A stretch of 64,000 nt of DNA from Halopseudomonas salina (lineage in GTDB: Bacteria > Pseudomonadota > Gammaproteobacteria > Pseudomonadales > Pseudomonadaceae): NCBI RefSeq assembly GCF_008641105.1, contig NZ_VTTI01000001.1, positions 688,207 through 752,206 of the forward strand, written 5' to 3'. Positions within the stretch are counted from its first letter, which is position 1, and each line of letters begins with the position of its first letter. This document shows, one piece after another, positions 46,600 through 56,797 of this stretch. A program made the translations under genes and the position numbers. Below the pieces are notes generated by a model. It made no database searches and was not told the DNA's origin. It worked only from the letters and a program-made list of their open reading frames with translations.

Positions 46600-48816
46600 C
46601 TAGAACATGTCCAACGGATCGACATCAATCGACCAGCGCACCTTGCGGCCCAGGCTGTGGCTCTCCAGGCTTATCAGCCAGTGATGTAACAATTGGTGCA
46701 ATGCGGAGCGATGGGGCGCCTGTACCAGCAACTGGGCGCGGTAACGCCCGGCGCGTCGTTCCATCGGTGATGCGACCGGACCGAGCAGGTCGACTTTCTC
46801 AAGGGCCAGATCAACGCACAGCTGCTCGGCAAGCTCGCAGGCTGATTCAAGAAACTCATTGGCGATAGCCGCGTTATTGGCCTCGGCGCGCAGCAGTGCG
46901 ATAAAGCTGCAGGGAGGCAGCCCGGCCTTTTCCCGGCCATTCAGTTCGTTCTGGGCTATGGTGGCATAGCCATGCTCGGTCAGATCGATCAGCAACTGAT
47001 GTTCGGCCATGTGGGTCTGGATCAATACCTGCCCGGGCTTTTCCGCCCGACCGGCGCGCCCGGCCACCTGGGTGATCATCTGGGCCATGCGCTCGGGGCC
47101 GCGAAAGTCCGAAGAGAACAGCCCGCCATCGGCATCCAGGATGGCGACCAGTGTGACGTCTGGAAAGTGGTGCCCCTTTGCCAGCATTTGAGTGCCGACG
47201 AGCAGACAGGGCTGGCCGGTCTGGATGCGCGCCAGCATGTCCTGCATAGCCTTCTTACGTGACATGCTTTCGCGATCAATACGCAGCACCGGAAACTCCG
47301 GAAAACAGCTGACCAGATGTTCCTCGGTCCGCTCGGTACCTGCGCCGATGGAGCGCAGCTCGGTGCTCTGGCATTTTGGACATTCCGTATCAACTGGCCG
47401 TTGGCTGTCGCAGTGGTGGCAATGCAGCCTTGGCGGCGACTGATGCACCGTCATGCGCGCATCGCAACGGGTACATTCAGCCATCCAGCCGCAGTCGTGG
47501 CACATCAGCGTGGGTGCGAAACCGCGGCGGTTGATAAATACCAGCACCTGGTTGCCCTTGCTCAAATGCTCGCCAATGGCTTCGATCATCGGACGACACA
47601 GTCCTGCCTCCAGCTTGCGGCTGCGGATGTCGATGCATTGAAAGGTGGGCGGCTTTGCATTGCCAGCGCGTTCCGTGAGGCGCAAGTGCTGGTAGCGTCC
47701 GCGTCTGACGTTATAGAGGCTTTCCAGTGAGGGTGTGGCAGACCCGAGAATGATTGGGGTTTTCTCCAGATATGCGCGATAAACCGCCAGGTCACGGGCG
47801 TTATAGCGCAGCCCTTCCTGTTGCTTGAAAGACAGGTCATGCTCTTCGTCGACAATGATCAGGCCGGGCCGTGCCAGGGGGGTGAATATCGCCGAGCGGG
47901 TACCGATCACGATACCGGCTTCTCCATCCCGGGCTGCGACCCATGCATCCAGGCGCTCGCGGTCGTTGAGGCCAGAGTGCAGGATCACCACCGGCACACT
48001 GAAGCGGCGTTGAAAGCGCTCCAGGGTTTGAGGCGTGAGGCCGATCTCGGGAATCAGCACCAGCACCTGACGGCCTTCGCCCAGGCAGTGCTCTATGGCC
48101 TGAAGATAAATTTCGGTCTTGCCGCTGCCAGTGACCCCGTCGAGGAGCCATGCGGTGAAACCTGACTGTGCCTTTATAGCGTCCAACGCGGCGACTTGTT
48201 GCGAGTTGGGTGTCAGCCGGGGCTCGCGTAATAGCGGAAGCGGCTCATTGGTGTGGTGATGAGATTGGCTGATACGTTGAACCAGGCCTTTTTTCTCCAG
48301 CGCTTCCAGTGTGTCGCGGCTCAGCCCCCACTGTGCGGTCAGTGCGTGGGAGAGACCATGGGGGTGCTTGGCCAGCAGCTGCACGGCTTGTTTCTGTTTG
48401 GCAGCGCGGCTGATCGCCGGATGCTCGGGATAGGCCCCGGGTAGCAGCTGCCAGAGGCGATCCTGGCGTGCAATGGCTGGCTCGCCCTGGCGCAAGAGTG
48501 TGGGCAGGGCGCAACTCAGGGTGTCGCCGAGTCCGTGCTGGTAGTAGCTGGCGGTCCAGCAGCACAGCTGCCATAGGGTTTCGGGCAGTAGTGGCTCAAG
48601 GTCGATCAGTTCGACGGCACGCTTTAATCGCGCGGGGGGGACGTCCGAGGCATCGCTCAACGAGGCAATGACGCCCACCATCTGACGCTGGCCGAAGGGC
48701 ACACGAATGCGCTGGCCTGGACGCAGGTCTTTTGCGTGCGCCCCGCCGGGCGCGCGGTAATCGAAGAGTCGTCGCAGTGGCGAGGGCAGTGCGACCTGCA
48801 GTATGGGACCGGACAC
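46600..48816 (-). CDS. priA: Primosomal helicase PriA
   Basis: PriA restarts collapsed replication forks. The 738-residue protein has the N-terminal DNA-binding domain (LQVALPSPLRRLFDY), Walker A LLDGVTGSGKTEIYLQA, Walker B IIVDEEHDLSFKQQ, and two zinc sites (CHDCGWMAECTRCDARM and CHHCDSQ ... CPKC), then LVGTQMLAKGHHFPDVTLV and QVAGRAGRAEKPG. The start is GTG at 48816, six bases after AAGGAG; the longer upstream frame lacks a ribosome site. It is divergent from rpmE. Confidence 0.96.
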   Translation of the reverse strand: MSGPILQVALPSPLRRLFDYRAPGGAHAKDLRPGQRIRVPFGQRQMVGVIASLSDASDVPPARLKRAVELIDLEPLLPETLWQLCCWTASYYQHGLGDTLSCALPTLLRQGEPAIARQDRLWQLLPGAYPEHPAISRAAKQKQAVQLLAKHPHGLSHALTAQWGLSRDTLEALEKKGLVQRISQSHHHTNEPLPLLREPRLTPNSQQVAALDAIKAQSGFTAWLLDGVTGSGKTEIYLQAIEHCLGEGRQVLVLIPEIGLTPQTLERFQRRFSVPVVILHSGLNDRERLDAWVAARDGEAGIVIGTRSAIFTPLARPGLIIVDEEHDLSFKQQEGLRYNARDLAVYRAYLEKTPIILGSATPSLESLYNVRRGRYQHLRLTERAGNAKPPTFQCIDIRSRKLEAGLCRPMIEAIGEHLSKGNQVLVFINRRGFAPTLMCHDCGWMAECTRCDARMTVHQSPPRLHCHHCDSQRPVDTECPKCQSTELRSIGAGTERTEEHLVSCFPEFPVLRIDRESMSRKKAMQDMLARIQTGQPCLLVGTQMLAKGHHFPDVTLVAILDADGGLFSSDFRGPERMAQMITQVAGRAGRAEKPGQVLIQTHMAEHQLLIDLTEHGYATIAQNELNGREKAGLPPCSFIALLRAEANNAAIANEFLESACELAEQLCVDLALEKVDLLGPVASPMERRAGRYRAQLLVQAPHRSALHQLLHHWLISLESHSLGRKVRWSIDVDPLDMF

Positions 48817-48871
48817 ATTCGCTCCTTGGTTAGCCAGGCATGTTAGCATTACGGGCTGATTCGCATGAGAC

Positions 48872-48899
48872 TTGCGTTGGCGTCCGTTTCTGGTATTAT
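48872..48899 (+). promoter_or_regulatory. Sigma-70 promoter of rpmE
   Basis: TTGCGT (48872-48877), 16 bp spacer, TATTAT (48894-48899), giving a leader of about 105 nt before rpmE. Confidence 0.6.
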
Positions 48900-49010
48900 C
48901 GCTGGCCTATTTTAAGGTCTCTGCGCATTGGCGTCGGAACCGGCAGACAACCACAGTGCGGTGCCAGATCAAGTCGATCGGGTGGCGGCACACCTACCGA
49001 GGAAATATCC

Positions 49011-49223
49011 ATGAAAGCTGATTTGCATCCTACTTACCAGGAAATCGAAGCTACCTGCAGCTGCGGCAACGTGATCAAGACCCGTTCCACACTGCAAAGC
49101 GGTATTCACCTGGACGTCTGCTCCGAGTGCCACCCCTTCTACACCGGCAAGCAGAAGATCCTCGACACCGGTGGCCGGATCGAGCGCTTCAAGCAGCGTT
49201 TCGGCGCCGTCAGCTCCAAGTAA
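49011..49223 (+). CDS. rpmE: 50S ribosomal protein L31
   Basis: A 70-residue L31 of the zinc-containing type: CSCGN and [11 protein letters not shown] carry the Cys residues that bind zinc. GAGGAAAT lies before the ATG. A perfect terminator hairpin lies 52 bp after the stop, inside the start of the next gene. Confidence 0.97.
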   Translation: MKADLHPTYQEIEATCSCGNVIKTRSTLQSGIHLDVCSECHPFYTGKQKILDTGGRIERFKQRFGAVSSK

Positions 49224-49248
49224 CATCAGTTTGTCTGGCCGCTCGAAA

Positions 49249-50058
49249 GTGCTGGCTATAAGACAAGCGAACAGAAAGGCGCTCCTCTGGAGCGCCTTTT
49301 TTGTTGCCTGGCTGTTTGCTCCCGCTGTGCAGGCAGATCCCTGCGCGCCGATTGGCAGAGGCAGCGAAGTAAGCAGCCGCTTTGTGATTGACGGCGATAC
49401 GTTAGAGCTGACTGACGGCCGTCGCGTGCGCTTGATCGGCATCGACACTCCCGAGATGGGTCGACGTGGCGAGCCGGCCGAGCCCTTTGCCCAGGCGGCG
49501 AAAAAACGCTTGCAGCAACTGGTCGAGGCTTCCGGGCTACGGATGTACACGGGTGAGGAGCCAAGTGATCGCTACGGTCGGATTCTGGCTCATCTCCATG
49601 CGGCCGACGGTAGCAATATCGAAGCACAGATGTTGAAGGAGGGCCTGGGCTTTGCTCTGGTGGTCCCGCCCAATGACGCAATGGCTGACTGCCATGGCCT
49701 GGCTGAGCGACAAGCTCGCAGCCTTGATCGCGGGATCTGGAGTCGCTCACCGGTCATCCGCGCCTCGGCATTGGAGGAGGGAGGGTTTACCATTATCAAG
49801 GGGCGTGTTGAGTCGGCTTCCGAAGGCGGTGGCCATCTATGGCTGGATCTTGACGGGCCGGTTACCCTGCGCATCGGTCGGGACGAGCGCGAGGCCTTTG
49901 ACGCCAACCTCATTGAAGGCTCCCCCCGTCGCTGGGTTGGTCGCCATGTGGAGGCACGCGGCTGGGTAGTGGATCGCCAGCGTAAAGGGCAATCGCCAAA
50001 AACGTATAAAAGGTTCATGCTGCCAGTGCGCCATCCCTTCATGCTGGAGATCGACTGA
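49249..50058 (+). CDS. Secreted thermonuclease-family (SNase) nuclease
   Basis: A roughly 269-residue protein with signal peptide (about residues 1-29, ending APAVQA) and a staphylococcal-nuclease-type domain: FVIDGDTLELTDGRRVRLIG / IDTPEMGRRGEP with the metal-binding Asp and catalytic Arg/Glu, and SDRYGRILAHLHAADG. A C-terminal OB-like extension of about 100 residues follows. The start is uncertain: GTG at 49249 gives a full signal peptide, while TTG at 49231 is possible; neither has a strong ribosome site. The rpmE terminator lies inside the signal-peptide codons. The stop overlaps the next gene (TGATG). Confidence 0.82.
   Translation: MLAIRQANRKALLWSAFFVAWLFAPAVQADPCAPIGRGSEVSSRFVIDGDTLELTDGRRVRLIGIDTPEMGRRGEPAEPFAQAAKKRLQQLVEASGLRMYTGEEPSDRYGRILAHLHAADGSNIEAQMLKEGLGFALVVPPNDAMADCHGLAERQARSLDRGIWSRSPVIRASALEEGGFTIIKGRVESASEGGGHLWLDLDGPVTLRIGRDEREAFDANLIEGSPRRWVGRHVEARGWVVDRQRKGQSPKTYKRFMLPVRHPFMLEID
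49275..49302 (+). terminator. Terminator of rpmE, inside the nuclease signal sequence
   Basis: Perfect 11 bp stem AAAGGCGCTCC / GGAGCGCCTTT with TCT loop and a six-T run. It is 52 bp after rpmE but 26 bp inside the predicted nuclease gene, where it encodes part of RKALLWSAFFVA. Confidence 0.88.
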
Positions 50059-51500
50059 TGCGTTCGACATGCTTCCTTGTTTTGGCTTTTACACTTGTGC
50101 TTTTTCAGGGTTGTGCGGTCAATCCGGTTACCGGCAAGCAGGACTTCGTGATGATGTCCGAGAATCAGGAGCTGGCGATGGGCCGTCAGGCCAATGCGCA
50201 AATCAGTCAGCAGATGCCCATGGTGGATAATCCCGCGCTGCAGGCTTATGTGCAAAACATTGGCGAAGAGCTGGCGCGCAACAGTCACCGCAGTAACCTC
50301 GAGTACCGTTTTCAGGTCGTTGACTCTGCGGATATCAATGCGTTTGCCTTGCCAGGCGGGTTTGTCTATATGAACCGTGGGCTGATGGCCTATATGAACT
50401 CTGAAGCCGAGCTGGCCGCTGTACTGGGGCACGAAATCGGTCATGTGACAGCCCGTCATGGCGTGCGTCAGCAGAGCATGGCCATGGGGTCGAGCTTGCT
50501 GGGCCAACTGGTTACAATTGGTACGGGGATCCCTGCCGCAGGTGACCTCAGCAATATGCTCGGCAGCGCTCTGGTCTCGGGCTATGGCCGCGACATGGAG
50601 CTGGAAGCGGACGGCCTGGGCGCCGAATATCTGGCCCGATCAGGCTATCGACCGGACGCCGTACTGGAGGTCATAGGAGTACTCAAGGATCAGGACACCT
50701 ATGCCAGACAACAAGCCGAAGCACGGGGCAAGAAGGTTGAAAGTTACCACGGCCTTTTTGCCAGTCACCCCACCCACGATCAACGGTTGCAACAGGTGGT
50801 AGGGCAGGCCCAGGCATTATCCACTGGCGACAGCCAGCGCATCGGGCGCGACGTTTACCTCAAGGCGATCGAGGGAATGGTCTACGGTGACAGCGAAGCG
50901 CAGGGCGTCGTCCGTGATCAACGCTTTTATCATGTGCCATTGAATATGCGGCTTGACTACCCCTCGGGCTGGACTGTTCTCAACCGCCCGGATGTGGTTA
51001 TCGGTCATACGTCTGATGAAAGTGCGTTCATTGCAATGACGCTTGAGACTGCGAATGCAGGATCGGATGTTAGCGAGCTGCTGCGCCAGCGTGCGGGAGG
51101 CCAACAACGGCTCGTTCAGGAGGAGAGGTTTTCCGGTTCCGGTTATCAGGGGGTCATGGCTATTCTGCCGGGTCAGAGCCCCCGCCGCGTGGGGGCGATC
51201 CTGCGCAAAGACCAGTTGTTTCTGTTCATCGGAGCGGTCCGTGGGCAGACCCGGCTGGAAAGCCACGATAGCGGATTTGTCAGCGTTATCCGCAGTTTTT
51301 CCGGGCTGAGTGCAGCTGACCGCAAGAAGGCCGCGCCGTTGCATATTCGCCTGGTGCGTACGGGCAAGGGTGATACCTATGCGCGCCTGGCACGTAACAG
51401 CCCGCTGGGCGATGAAGCAGAAGCGCGTTTACGCCTGCTAAACGGGCACTGGCCGGACGGGCAGCCAGAGGCAGGGCAGTGGCTCAAAGTTGTAAGATAA
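50058..51500 (+). CDS. M48-family metalloprotease lipoprotein
   Basis: A 480-residue secreted zinc protease. It has a lipoprotein signal with lipobox LFQGC (Cys near residue 20), [20 protein letters not shown], the zinc motif [14 protein letters not shown] (HExxH) and the third-ligand region [18 protein letters not shown]. The C-terminal third (about 290-480) resembles the extra domain of BepA-like relatives with an unassigned fold. BepA-type proteases care for outer-membrane proteins; that role here is inference. The ATG overlaps the nuclease stop by one base, so the two are coupled. Confidence 0.92.
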   Translation: MRSTCFLVLAFTLVLFQGCAVNPVTGKQDFVMMSENQELAMGRQANAQISQQMPMVDNPALQAYVQNIGEELARNSHRSNLEYRFQVVDSADINAFALPGGFVYMNRGLMAYMNSEAELAAVLGHEIGHVTARHGVRQQSMAMGSSLLGQLVTIGTGIPAAGDLSNMLGSALVSGYGRDMELEADGLGAEYLARSGYRPDAVLEVIGVLKDQDTYARQQAEARGKKVESYHGLFASHPTHDQRLQQVVGQAQALSTGDSQRIGRDVYLKAIEGMVYGDSEAQGVVRDQRFYHVPLNMRLDYPSGWTVLNRPDVVIGHTSDESAFIAMTLETANAGSDVSELLRQRAGGQQRLVQEERFSGSGYQGVMAILPGQSPRRVGAILRKDQLFLFIGAVRGQTRLESHDSGFVSVIRSFSGLSAADRKKAAPLHIRLVRTGKGDTYARLARNSPLGDEAEARLRLLNGHWPDGQPEAGQWLKVVR

Positions 51501-51597
51501 TGTCCTTGACATTGATGCGGTGAATGATCTTGTTCAGACAGGTCCTTTTCTGTATTCTCGTCGACCCCGCATAAGCAACTTGACCGGAATATTGAAC

Positions 51598-52860
51598 ATG
51601 TCTGATTTGAGAACCGATGCACTCGACTATCATGCCAACCCACGTCCGGGCAAGCTGAGCGTCGAGCTGACAAAGCCTACCGCCACTGCCCGTGATCTCG
51701 CGCTTGCCTACAGCCCGGGTGTTGCAGAGCCGGTACGCGAAATCGCCAAGGACCCTCTCAATGCCTTCAAATACACCGGCAAGGGTAACCTGGTAGCTGT
51801 AATTTCCGATGGCACAGCCATTCTCGGCCTGGGTAACCTGGGTCCGTTGGCCAGCAAGCCGGTAATGGAAGGCAAGGGCGTGCTGTTCAAGCGTTTCGCC
51901 GGTATCGATGTTTTCGACATCGAAGTCGAATCCGAAAGCCCCCAGGCCTTCATCGATACAGTACGTCGCATCTCCTGCACCTTTGGCGGTATCAACCTTG
52001 AGGATATCAAGGCGCCAGAGTGCTTCGAGATTGAACGCGCGCTTGTCGAGCAGTGCAACATCCCGGTCTTTCACGATGATCAGCACGGCACCGCGATTGT
52101 GACTGCCGCGGCGATGATCAATGCGTTGGAGTTGGCTGACAAGAAGCTCGAAGATGCCAAGATCGTCTGCCTGGGTGCTGGCGCTGCGGCCATTGCCTGC
52201 ATGAAGCTGTTGGTCAGCATGGGCTGCAAGGTCGAGAACATTTATATGCTCGATCGCAAAGGCGTGATCCACGCGGGCCGTGATGACCTGAACGAATACA
52301 AGGCCATCTTCGCTACCGAAACTGAGAAGCGCACTCTGGCCGACGCCATGAAGGGTGCCGATGTGTTCGTTGGCCTTTCCGGTCCGAACCTGCTCAAGCC
52401 GGCAGAGCTCAAGCTGATGGCGGAAAATCCCATCGTCTTCGCCTGCTCCAACCCTGATCCGGAAATCGATCCCGAGCTGGCCCATGCTTCGCGTCCGGAC
52501 GTGATCATGGCTACCGGTCGGTCGGATTATCCTAACCAGGTCAACAACGTACTGGGCTTCCCCTTCATCTTCCGTGGTGCACTGGACGTACGTGCTACCC
52601 GTATCAACGAAGAAATGAAGATTGCTGCTGTTCACGCCATCCGCAAGCTGGCCAAGGAGCCGGTGCCGGAGTACGTTTCCGCAGCGTACGGCGGTATCAA
52701 GCTGGAGTTTGGTCGTGAATACATCATTCCCAAGCCAATGGATGTGCGCCTGATCGAGGAAGTGCCGGCTGCTGTCGCCCAGGCCGCCATTGATTCGGGT
52801 GTGGCTACACTGCCCTATCCAGCGCACTACCCGCTCAAGTCGGTAGAAGACTGCAAGTAA
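51598..52860 (+). CDS. maeB: NADP-type malic enzyme (short form)
   Basis: Converts malate to pyruvate and CO2 with NAD(P)H formation in the cytosol. The 420-residue product has [60 protein letters not shown] and the Rossmann motif [17 protein letters not shown]. It lacks the phosphotransacetylase-like C-terminal domain of E. coli MaeB, as is normal in Pseudomonas. ATG at 51598 was chosen on the family N-terminus ([18 protein letters not shown]). A strong terminator follows. Confidence 0.95.
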   Translation: MSDLRTDALDYHANPRPGKLSVELTKPTATARDLALAYSPGVAEPVREIAKDPLNAFKYTGKGNLVAVISDGTAILGLGNLGPLASKPVMEGKGVLFKRFAGIDVFDIEVESESPQAFIDTVRRISCTFGGINLEDIKAPECFEIERALVEQCNIPVFHDDQHGTAIVTAAAMINALELADKKLEDAKIVCLGAGAAAIACMKLLVSMGCKVENIYMLDRKGVIHAGRDDLNEYKAIFATETEKRTLADAMKGADVFVGLSGPNLLKPAELKLMAENPIVFACSNPDPEIDPELAHASRPDVIMATGRSDYPNQVNNVLGFPFIFRGALDVRATRINEEMKIAAVHAIRKLAKEPVPEYVSAAYGGIKLEFGREYIIPKPMDVRLIEEVPAAVAQAAIDSGVATLPYPAHYPLKSVEDCK

Positions 52861-52874
52861 AGAGTCTGTGTAAG

Positions 52875-52901
52875 AAAAAACCCGCCCAGGCGGGTTTTTT
52901 T
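52875..52901. terminator. Bidirectional terminator between malic enzyme and amiB
   Basis: A-run, AACCCGCC, CA, GGCGGGTT and a seven-T run in the gap between two convergent genes. Confidence 0.9.
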
Positions 52902-52904
52902 GTG

Positions 52905-53972
52905 TCAGCTGATAGTGTCCGGTGCCTCCAGGGTAATTTCTATCCCATCCTTTTGGGCAGCCAGATCTGCGATAAGCAGGCAGCCTGGCGGGCGATCCGG
53001 ACTCTGTAGCAGCGCATGCGCCACCTCCGGCTCCAGCCACTGACGAAAGCAGCGGGCCATGGCGCGAGCTCCATAGCGACGATCAAAGCCCTGCTCGCCC
53101 AGCCAGCTCTTCAATCCGGGCCTGGCGACAAGTTGCACCTGGTGTCGGGCGAGCCGATTATTCAGTCGCTCCAGTGCGAGCTCGACCAGGACAGTCACTT
53201 GGTCATCGGTCAGTCGCTGATAAATCAATTGTTGATCAATCCGATTAAGAAACTCCGGAGCGAAGGCTTTTTCCAGGGCCAGCTTCTGCTGTTTATGCTC
53301 CTGCTGTGCCCGCCAGTTTTCCGGTAACCAGCGGCGCCAGCTGTTTTGCTGGCGCTGCTGCCAGTTCCAGATTGCCTGCGCGCCAATATTACTGGTCATG
53401 AAAATCAGGCTATTGCGGAAATCCAGTGTGGTAGTGCCGGAGCTGAGTCGCAGCTGACCGTTGTCAAAGATGTTCATCAATGCGCGAGTTACTGGTTCGC
53501 TGGCTTTCTCCAATTCATCGAATAGCACGATGCCCGGTTTGCCAAAACTGCCTTCAATTGCCTCTCGATCAAATAGGGTGTTGCCCTCCTTGCTACCGAC
53601 ATAACCCGGCGGTGCCCCGGTTAATGAGGCAGCGTAATGTTCCTGGGCCAGGGTGTTCATATCAATTCTGCACAGAGCATCTGCCCGGCCGTGAATGGCC
53701 TCTGCGAGCAGGCGTACTGTTTCGGTTTTGCCCACCCCGGTCGGTCCCATGAGCAACATGACGGCCAGTGGCTTGCGGGGGTCGCCCAATTCAGCCTTGG
53801 TCAGAGCCAGGCTCGCCGCTATCGCATCCAGCGCAGCATCCTGTCCGGTAATCCGCGAGCGTAACTGCTGCATGACCTTGTCCAGATCGAACAGGAATCG
53901 CGATTGACGCACGGGCGGCGCGTTGCCGCCCGTGCGCTGGTTGTGCTCGAGCACTTCATTGATAAAGGGCAT
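52905..53972 (-). CDS. amiB: AmiB-type stand-alone Clp/Hsp100 AAA+ ATPase
   Basis: A 355-residue protein equal to the second AAA+ module (D2) of ClpA/ClpB plus its small domain. It shows Walker [14 protein letters not shown] (about 75-87), the pore loop GAPPGYVGSKEG, Walker B IVLFDELEKA, sensor 1 FMTSNIG, the Arg finger APEFLNRID and sensor 2 RYGARAMARCF. No N-domain and no ClpP-docking IGF/IGL loop is seen. It starts 21 bp after amiE (GGAG six bases before the ATG). The P. aeruginosa amidase operon has a Clp-like ATPase, AmiB, directly after amiE, so position and sequence agree. Role in amide use is not known. Confidence 0.88.
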   Translation of the reverse strand: MPFINEVLEHNQRTGGNAPPVRQSRFLFDLDKVMQQLRSRITGQDAALDAIAASLALTKAELGDPRKPLAVMLLMGPTGVGKTETVRLLAEAIHGRADALCRIDMNTLAQEHYAASLTGAPPGYVGSKEGNTLFDREAIEGSFGKPGIVLFDELEKASEPVTRALMNIFDNGQLRLSSGTTTLDFRNSLIFMTSNIGAQAIWNWQQRQQNSWRRWLPENWRAQQEHKQQKLALEKAFAPEFLNRIDQQLIYQRLTDDQVTVLVELALERLNNRLARHQVQLVARPGLKSWLGEQGFDRRYGARAMARCFRQWLEPEVAHALLQSPDRPPGCLLIADLAAQKDGIEITLEAPDTIS

Positions 53973-53993
53973 TACCGACTCCACTCGTCAGCA

Positions 53994-55040
53994 TCATGCG
54001 CCGGCTTCCTTGTCCTTACCCGGATGCGGTAGCTCGCCGACCGGGCAGTCTTTGACGCCGATGGTGCTGCGAGTCATCTTCTCGACATCGTCGCGCGCCT
54101 TTTCTGCGTCCAGAACCCAGGTGCGATAGAAGTCGAATGGGCAATCAGCCACACCACGGTCGCCGTCTCCGGAGTTATACACGCCGGTGTAGCCGCGGTG
54201 CAGAAGCTTGAACAGGTGATTCTGTGACTGATCATTGGCCCGTGCATCGCGGATCTGCGATACCGAGAGCTGAGCGTACTGGATCCCCATGTCCTCTTCG
54301 CCACATTCACCCAGGGTGCGGCCGTCAAAGCCGATAATCGCAGAGTGACCAAAGTAGGAATACACGCCGTCAAAACCGCTGGCATTGGCAACCGCCACAT
54401 AGCAGTTGTTGGCCCAGGCCATGGACTTGGCCATCATTACCTGTTGTTCCTTGGCGGGGTACATATAGCCCTGGCAACGCACAATCAGTTCGGCGCCTTT
54501 CATTGCACAATCTCGCCAGATTTCCGGATAATTACCGTCATCACAGATAATCAGGCTGATTTTCATGCCCTTGGGGCCTTCCGACACATAGGTGCGGTCG
54601 CCGGGATACCAGCCTTCGATCGGGCACCAAGGAATGCACTTGCGGTATTTCTGCACGATCTCACCCTGATCATTAATCAGCACCAGGGTGTTATAGGGTG
54701 CCTTGTGCGGATGTTCCTCGTGTTGCTCGCCTGTGAGTGAAAAAATACCCCAGGTTTTAGCCTGCTTGCAGGCTTCACTGAATATGCGTGTTTCGTCACC
54801 TGGAATGGTCGCCGCGGTGGCCATCATCTCATCGTTGTCGTACATGATGCCCATGGTGCTGTATTCGGGAAACACCACCAGATCCATGCCGGGCAGGCCC
54901 TTTTTCATGCCGATGATCATATCCGCGATGTTGCGAGCGTTAGCCAGCACCTCTTCACGACTATGCAACCGTGGCATCTTGTAATTGACTACCGCGACAC
55001 CCACGGTATCCGGGCTGCTGGAAATATCTCCATGACGCAT
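53994..55040 (-). CDS. amiE: Aliphatic amidase
   Basis: AmiE hydrolyses short aliphatic amides (acetamide, propionamide) to acid and ammonia. The 348-residue nitrilase-superfamily protein follows P. aeruginosa AmiE almost residue for residue, with the catalytic triad Glu59 (VVFPEYS), Lys134 ([10 protein letters not shown]) and Cys166 ([13 protein letters not shown]). GGAGG lies 8 bp before the ATG. It is 33 bp after the sigma-54 activator gene and before amiB, in the same minus-strand run as fmdA, so it is probably induced with formamidase. Confidence 0.97.
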   Translation of the reverse strand: MRHGDISSSPDTVGVAVVNYKMPRLHSREEVLANARNIADMIIGMKKGLPGMDLVVFPEYSTMGIMYDNDEMMATAATIPGDETRIFSEACKQAKTWGIFSLTGEQHEEHPHKAPYNTLVLINDQGEIVQKYRKCIPWCPIEGWYPGDRTYVSEGPKGMKISLIICDDGNYPEIWRDCAMKGAELIVRCQGYMYPAKEQQVMMAKSMAWANNCYVAVANASGFDGVYSYFGHSAIIGFDGRTLGECGEEDMGIQYAQLSVSQIRDARANDQSQNHLFKLLHRGYTGVYNSGDGDRGVADCPFDFYRTWVLDAEKARDDVEKMTRSTIGVKDCPVGELPHPGKDKEAGA

Positions 55041-55073
55041 TGGTTAATCCTCCGCTTGCTTGGGTTGGGAAGG

Positions 55074-56714
55074 TCAGTTGAGGTCAATCCCCAGTTTGCT
55101 GACCCGATAACGCAATTGTCTGAGGCTCAGGTTGAGTCGTCTGGCCGCCTCGGACTGGTTGTTATTGGTGTCTACCAGCGTCGCGCGAATCTGCGCGGCT
55201 TCATCCTGGTTGACCCAGTTATAGGAACGCCCATAGGGCCGTTGTCCGGGTCCGCTTGGTTGGTATGCTGTTGTTTCGGCTGTTCCGCTGATGCCAGGCT
55301 TCTCGCCGCTGGCATGCTGGGGAAGATTGATTGCACTTTCAGACGAGAGGCTGTGCTTGATTTTTGCGCCGCTTAGCGAGTCCTGGTCACTGGTCAAAGC
55401 CGTGCGCTCGAGGACGTTCTGCAATTGCCGGATATTGCCCGGCCAGTCAAAACGCTCGAGAACCTCGAAGGCATTCGCTTCCAGGCTCCAGTTACGTTCG
55501 TAGTGGTGATTGAGCTCGTTGAGAAAATGCAGCGCCAACTGGCGTATGTCTTCCTGGCGTTCACGCAGCGGCGGTAATTGCACGGGCACGACATGCAGGC
55601 GGTAGAACAGATCCAGACGAAACCGTCCCTGGTTGACGGATTCCTGCAGGTTGACGTGGGTGGCAGTAATCACGCGAAAGTCTACGGAGATGGCGCTGTC
55701 GCTACCTACTGGATCGACCTTTTTCTCCTGTAGTACGCGCAGCAACTTGGCTTGCAGTGCCAGTGGCATATCGCCGATCTCATCCAGAAACAGTGTGCCA
55801 CCATCTGCCTGGACGATCTTGCCTTGCTTGTTCTGCGAGGCGCCGGTGAACGCACCTTTTGCATGACCAAAAAGTTCTGATTCGAGCAGGTCGGCGGGTA
55901 TGGCGGCGCAATTGATGCAGATGAAGGGCTTCTCGCGGCGGTCGCTTTGCTGGTGCGTCATCCGCGCGAATTTTTCCTTACCAGTACCAGACTCGCCGAG
56001 CAGCATTACCGGCGCATCACTGCGAGCAACCTGAATAGTTGCACGCACAGCGTCCATCAGGGCCGGGCTGGTACCCAGGATACCGTGGGCCAGACTCTGC
56101 TTGAGCATGGCTTCGATCGCGATGCTGTGGCGCAGGTGCTGGTTTTCCTTGACCAGGTGAGCGGTTTGATCCACGACAAACTGGTGAATGCGCAGTACCT
56201 GCCCCACCATTGAGGCAGCGATACGCATCAGGCTGATGTCACCATCAAATGGTCTTTCATGCAGGCCTTCGCGCTGAACCGACAGCACACCGATCGGTCT
56301 TCCCGACTCTAGGATAGGCACTGCGATAAAGGTCATCCGTCCACCGGTATGGTTCGACAGCTCCGCAACCCGGTAGATGAATAGGGGCTCCTTGTTAACA
56401 TCCGGGACCAGGCCGATCGAGCCGGTGCGCATGACGTAGCCGGTCACACCCTGATTGATATTGAGAGTAAATCGACCGGCTTTGAGATCCTCTGGGGATA
56501 ATCCGTAGGAATAGCGCACCTCCATGGTGTTGGTCGCCGCCACGGGCAGGCTGACTCTTCCACAGTTGAGGCCATACAGCTGCGAAAGCAGACGAAGGAT
56601 CCCCTGTATGGTTCGAGGAGCATCCAGTGGCTTTTCCAACAACTTGGCCATTTCCAGAATCACGACCAGTTCACGCTTCATCTGCTGGGCTGTCCCATCG
56701 GGCATGGTTATCAC
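55074..56714 (-). CDS. GAF-domain sigma-54-dependent activator of the amide genes
   Basis: A 546-residue enhancer-binding protein with a GAF sensor (about 20-180), a AAA+ domain with Walker A GESGTGKE (240-247), the sigma-54 loop GAFTGA (287-292) and Walker [11 protein letters not shown], and a C-terminal Fis-type helix-turn-helix (NQSEAARRLNLSLRQLRYRV). Architecture is NifA/NorR-like, without a receiver domain, so it should respond to a small molecule and not to a kinase. I chose GTG at 56714 (AAGGAG 10 bp upstream). Lying between fmdB and amiE, it probably activates the divergent sigma-54 promoters upstream of fmdA and urtA. It is not AmiR. Confidence 0.92.
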   Translation of the reverse strand: MITMPDGTAQQMKRELVVILEMAKLLEKPLDAPRTIQGILRLLSQLYGLNCGRVSLPVAATNTMEVRYSYGLSPEDLKAGRFTLNINQGVTGYVMRTGSIGLVPDVNKEPLFIYRVAELSNHTGGRMTFIAVPILESGRPIGVLSVQREGLHERPFDGDISLMRIAASMVGQVLRIHQFVVDQTAHLVKENQHLRHSIAIEAMLKQSLAHGILGTSPALMDAVRATIQVARSDAPVMLLGESGTGKEKFARMTHQQSDRREKPFICINCAAIPADLLESELFGHAKGAFTGASQNKQGKIVQADGGTLFLDEIGDMPLALQAKLLRVLQEKKVDPVGSDSAISVDFRVITATHVNLQESVNQGRFRLDLFYRLHVVPVQLPPLRERQEDIRQLALHFLNELNHHYERNWSLEANAFEVLERFDWPGNIRQLQNVLERTALTSDQDSLSGAKIKHSLSSESAINLPQHASGEKPGISGTAETTAYQPSGPGQRPYGRSYNWVNQDEAAQIRATLVDTNNNQSEAARRLNLSLRQLRYRVSKLGIDLN

Positions 56715-56797
56715 GGAATGCAGGCTCCTTGGATCGGGGACGAACTGGCCCCCTGTGGCCTGCGTCTTGGGCGTGCACCGGCTAGCTTGCGTTTAGC

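Noticed and set aside
51484..53040. 518-codon open frame antisense to the malic enzyme and spanning its terminator
   Set aside because: It crosses a strong bidirectional terminator and the amiB 3' end, and is a shadow of maeB.
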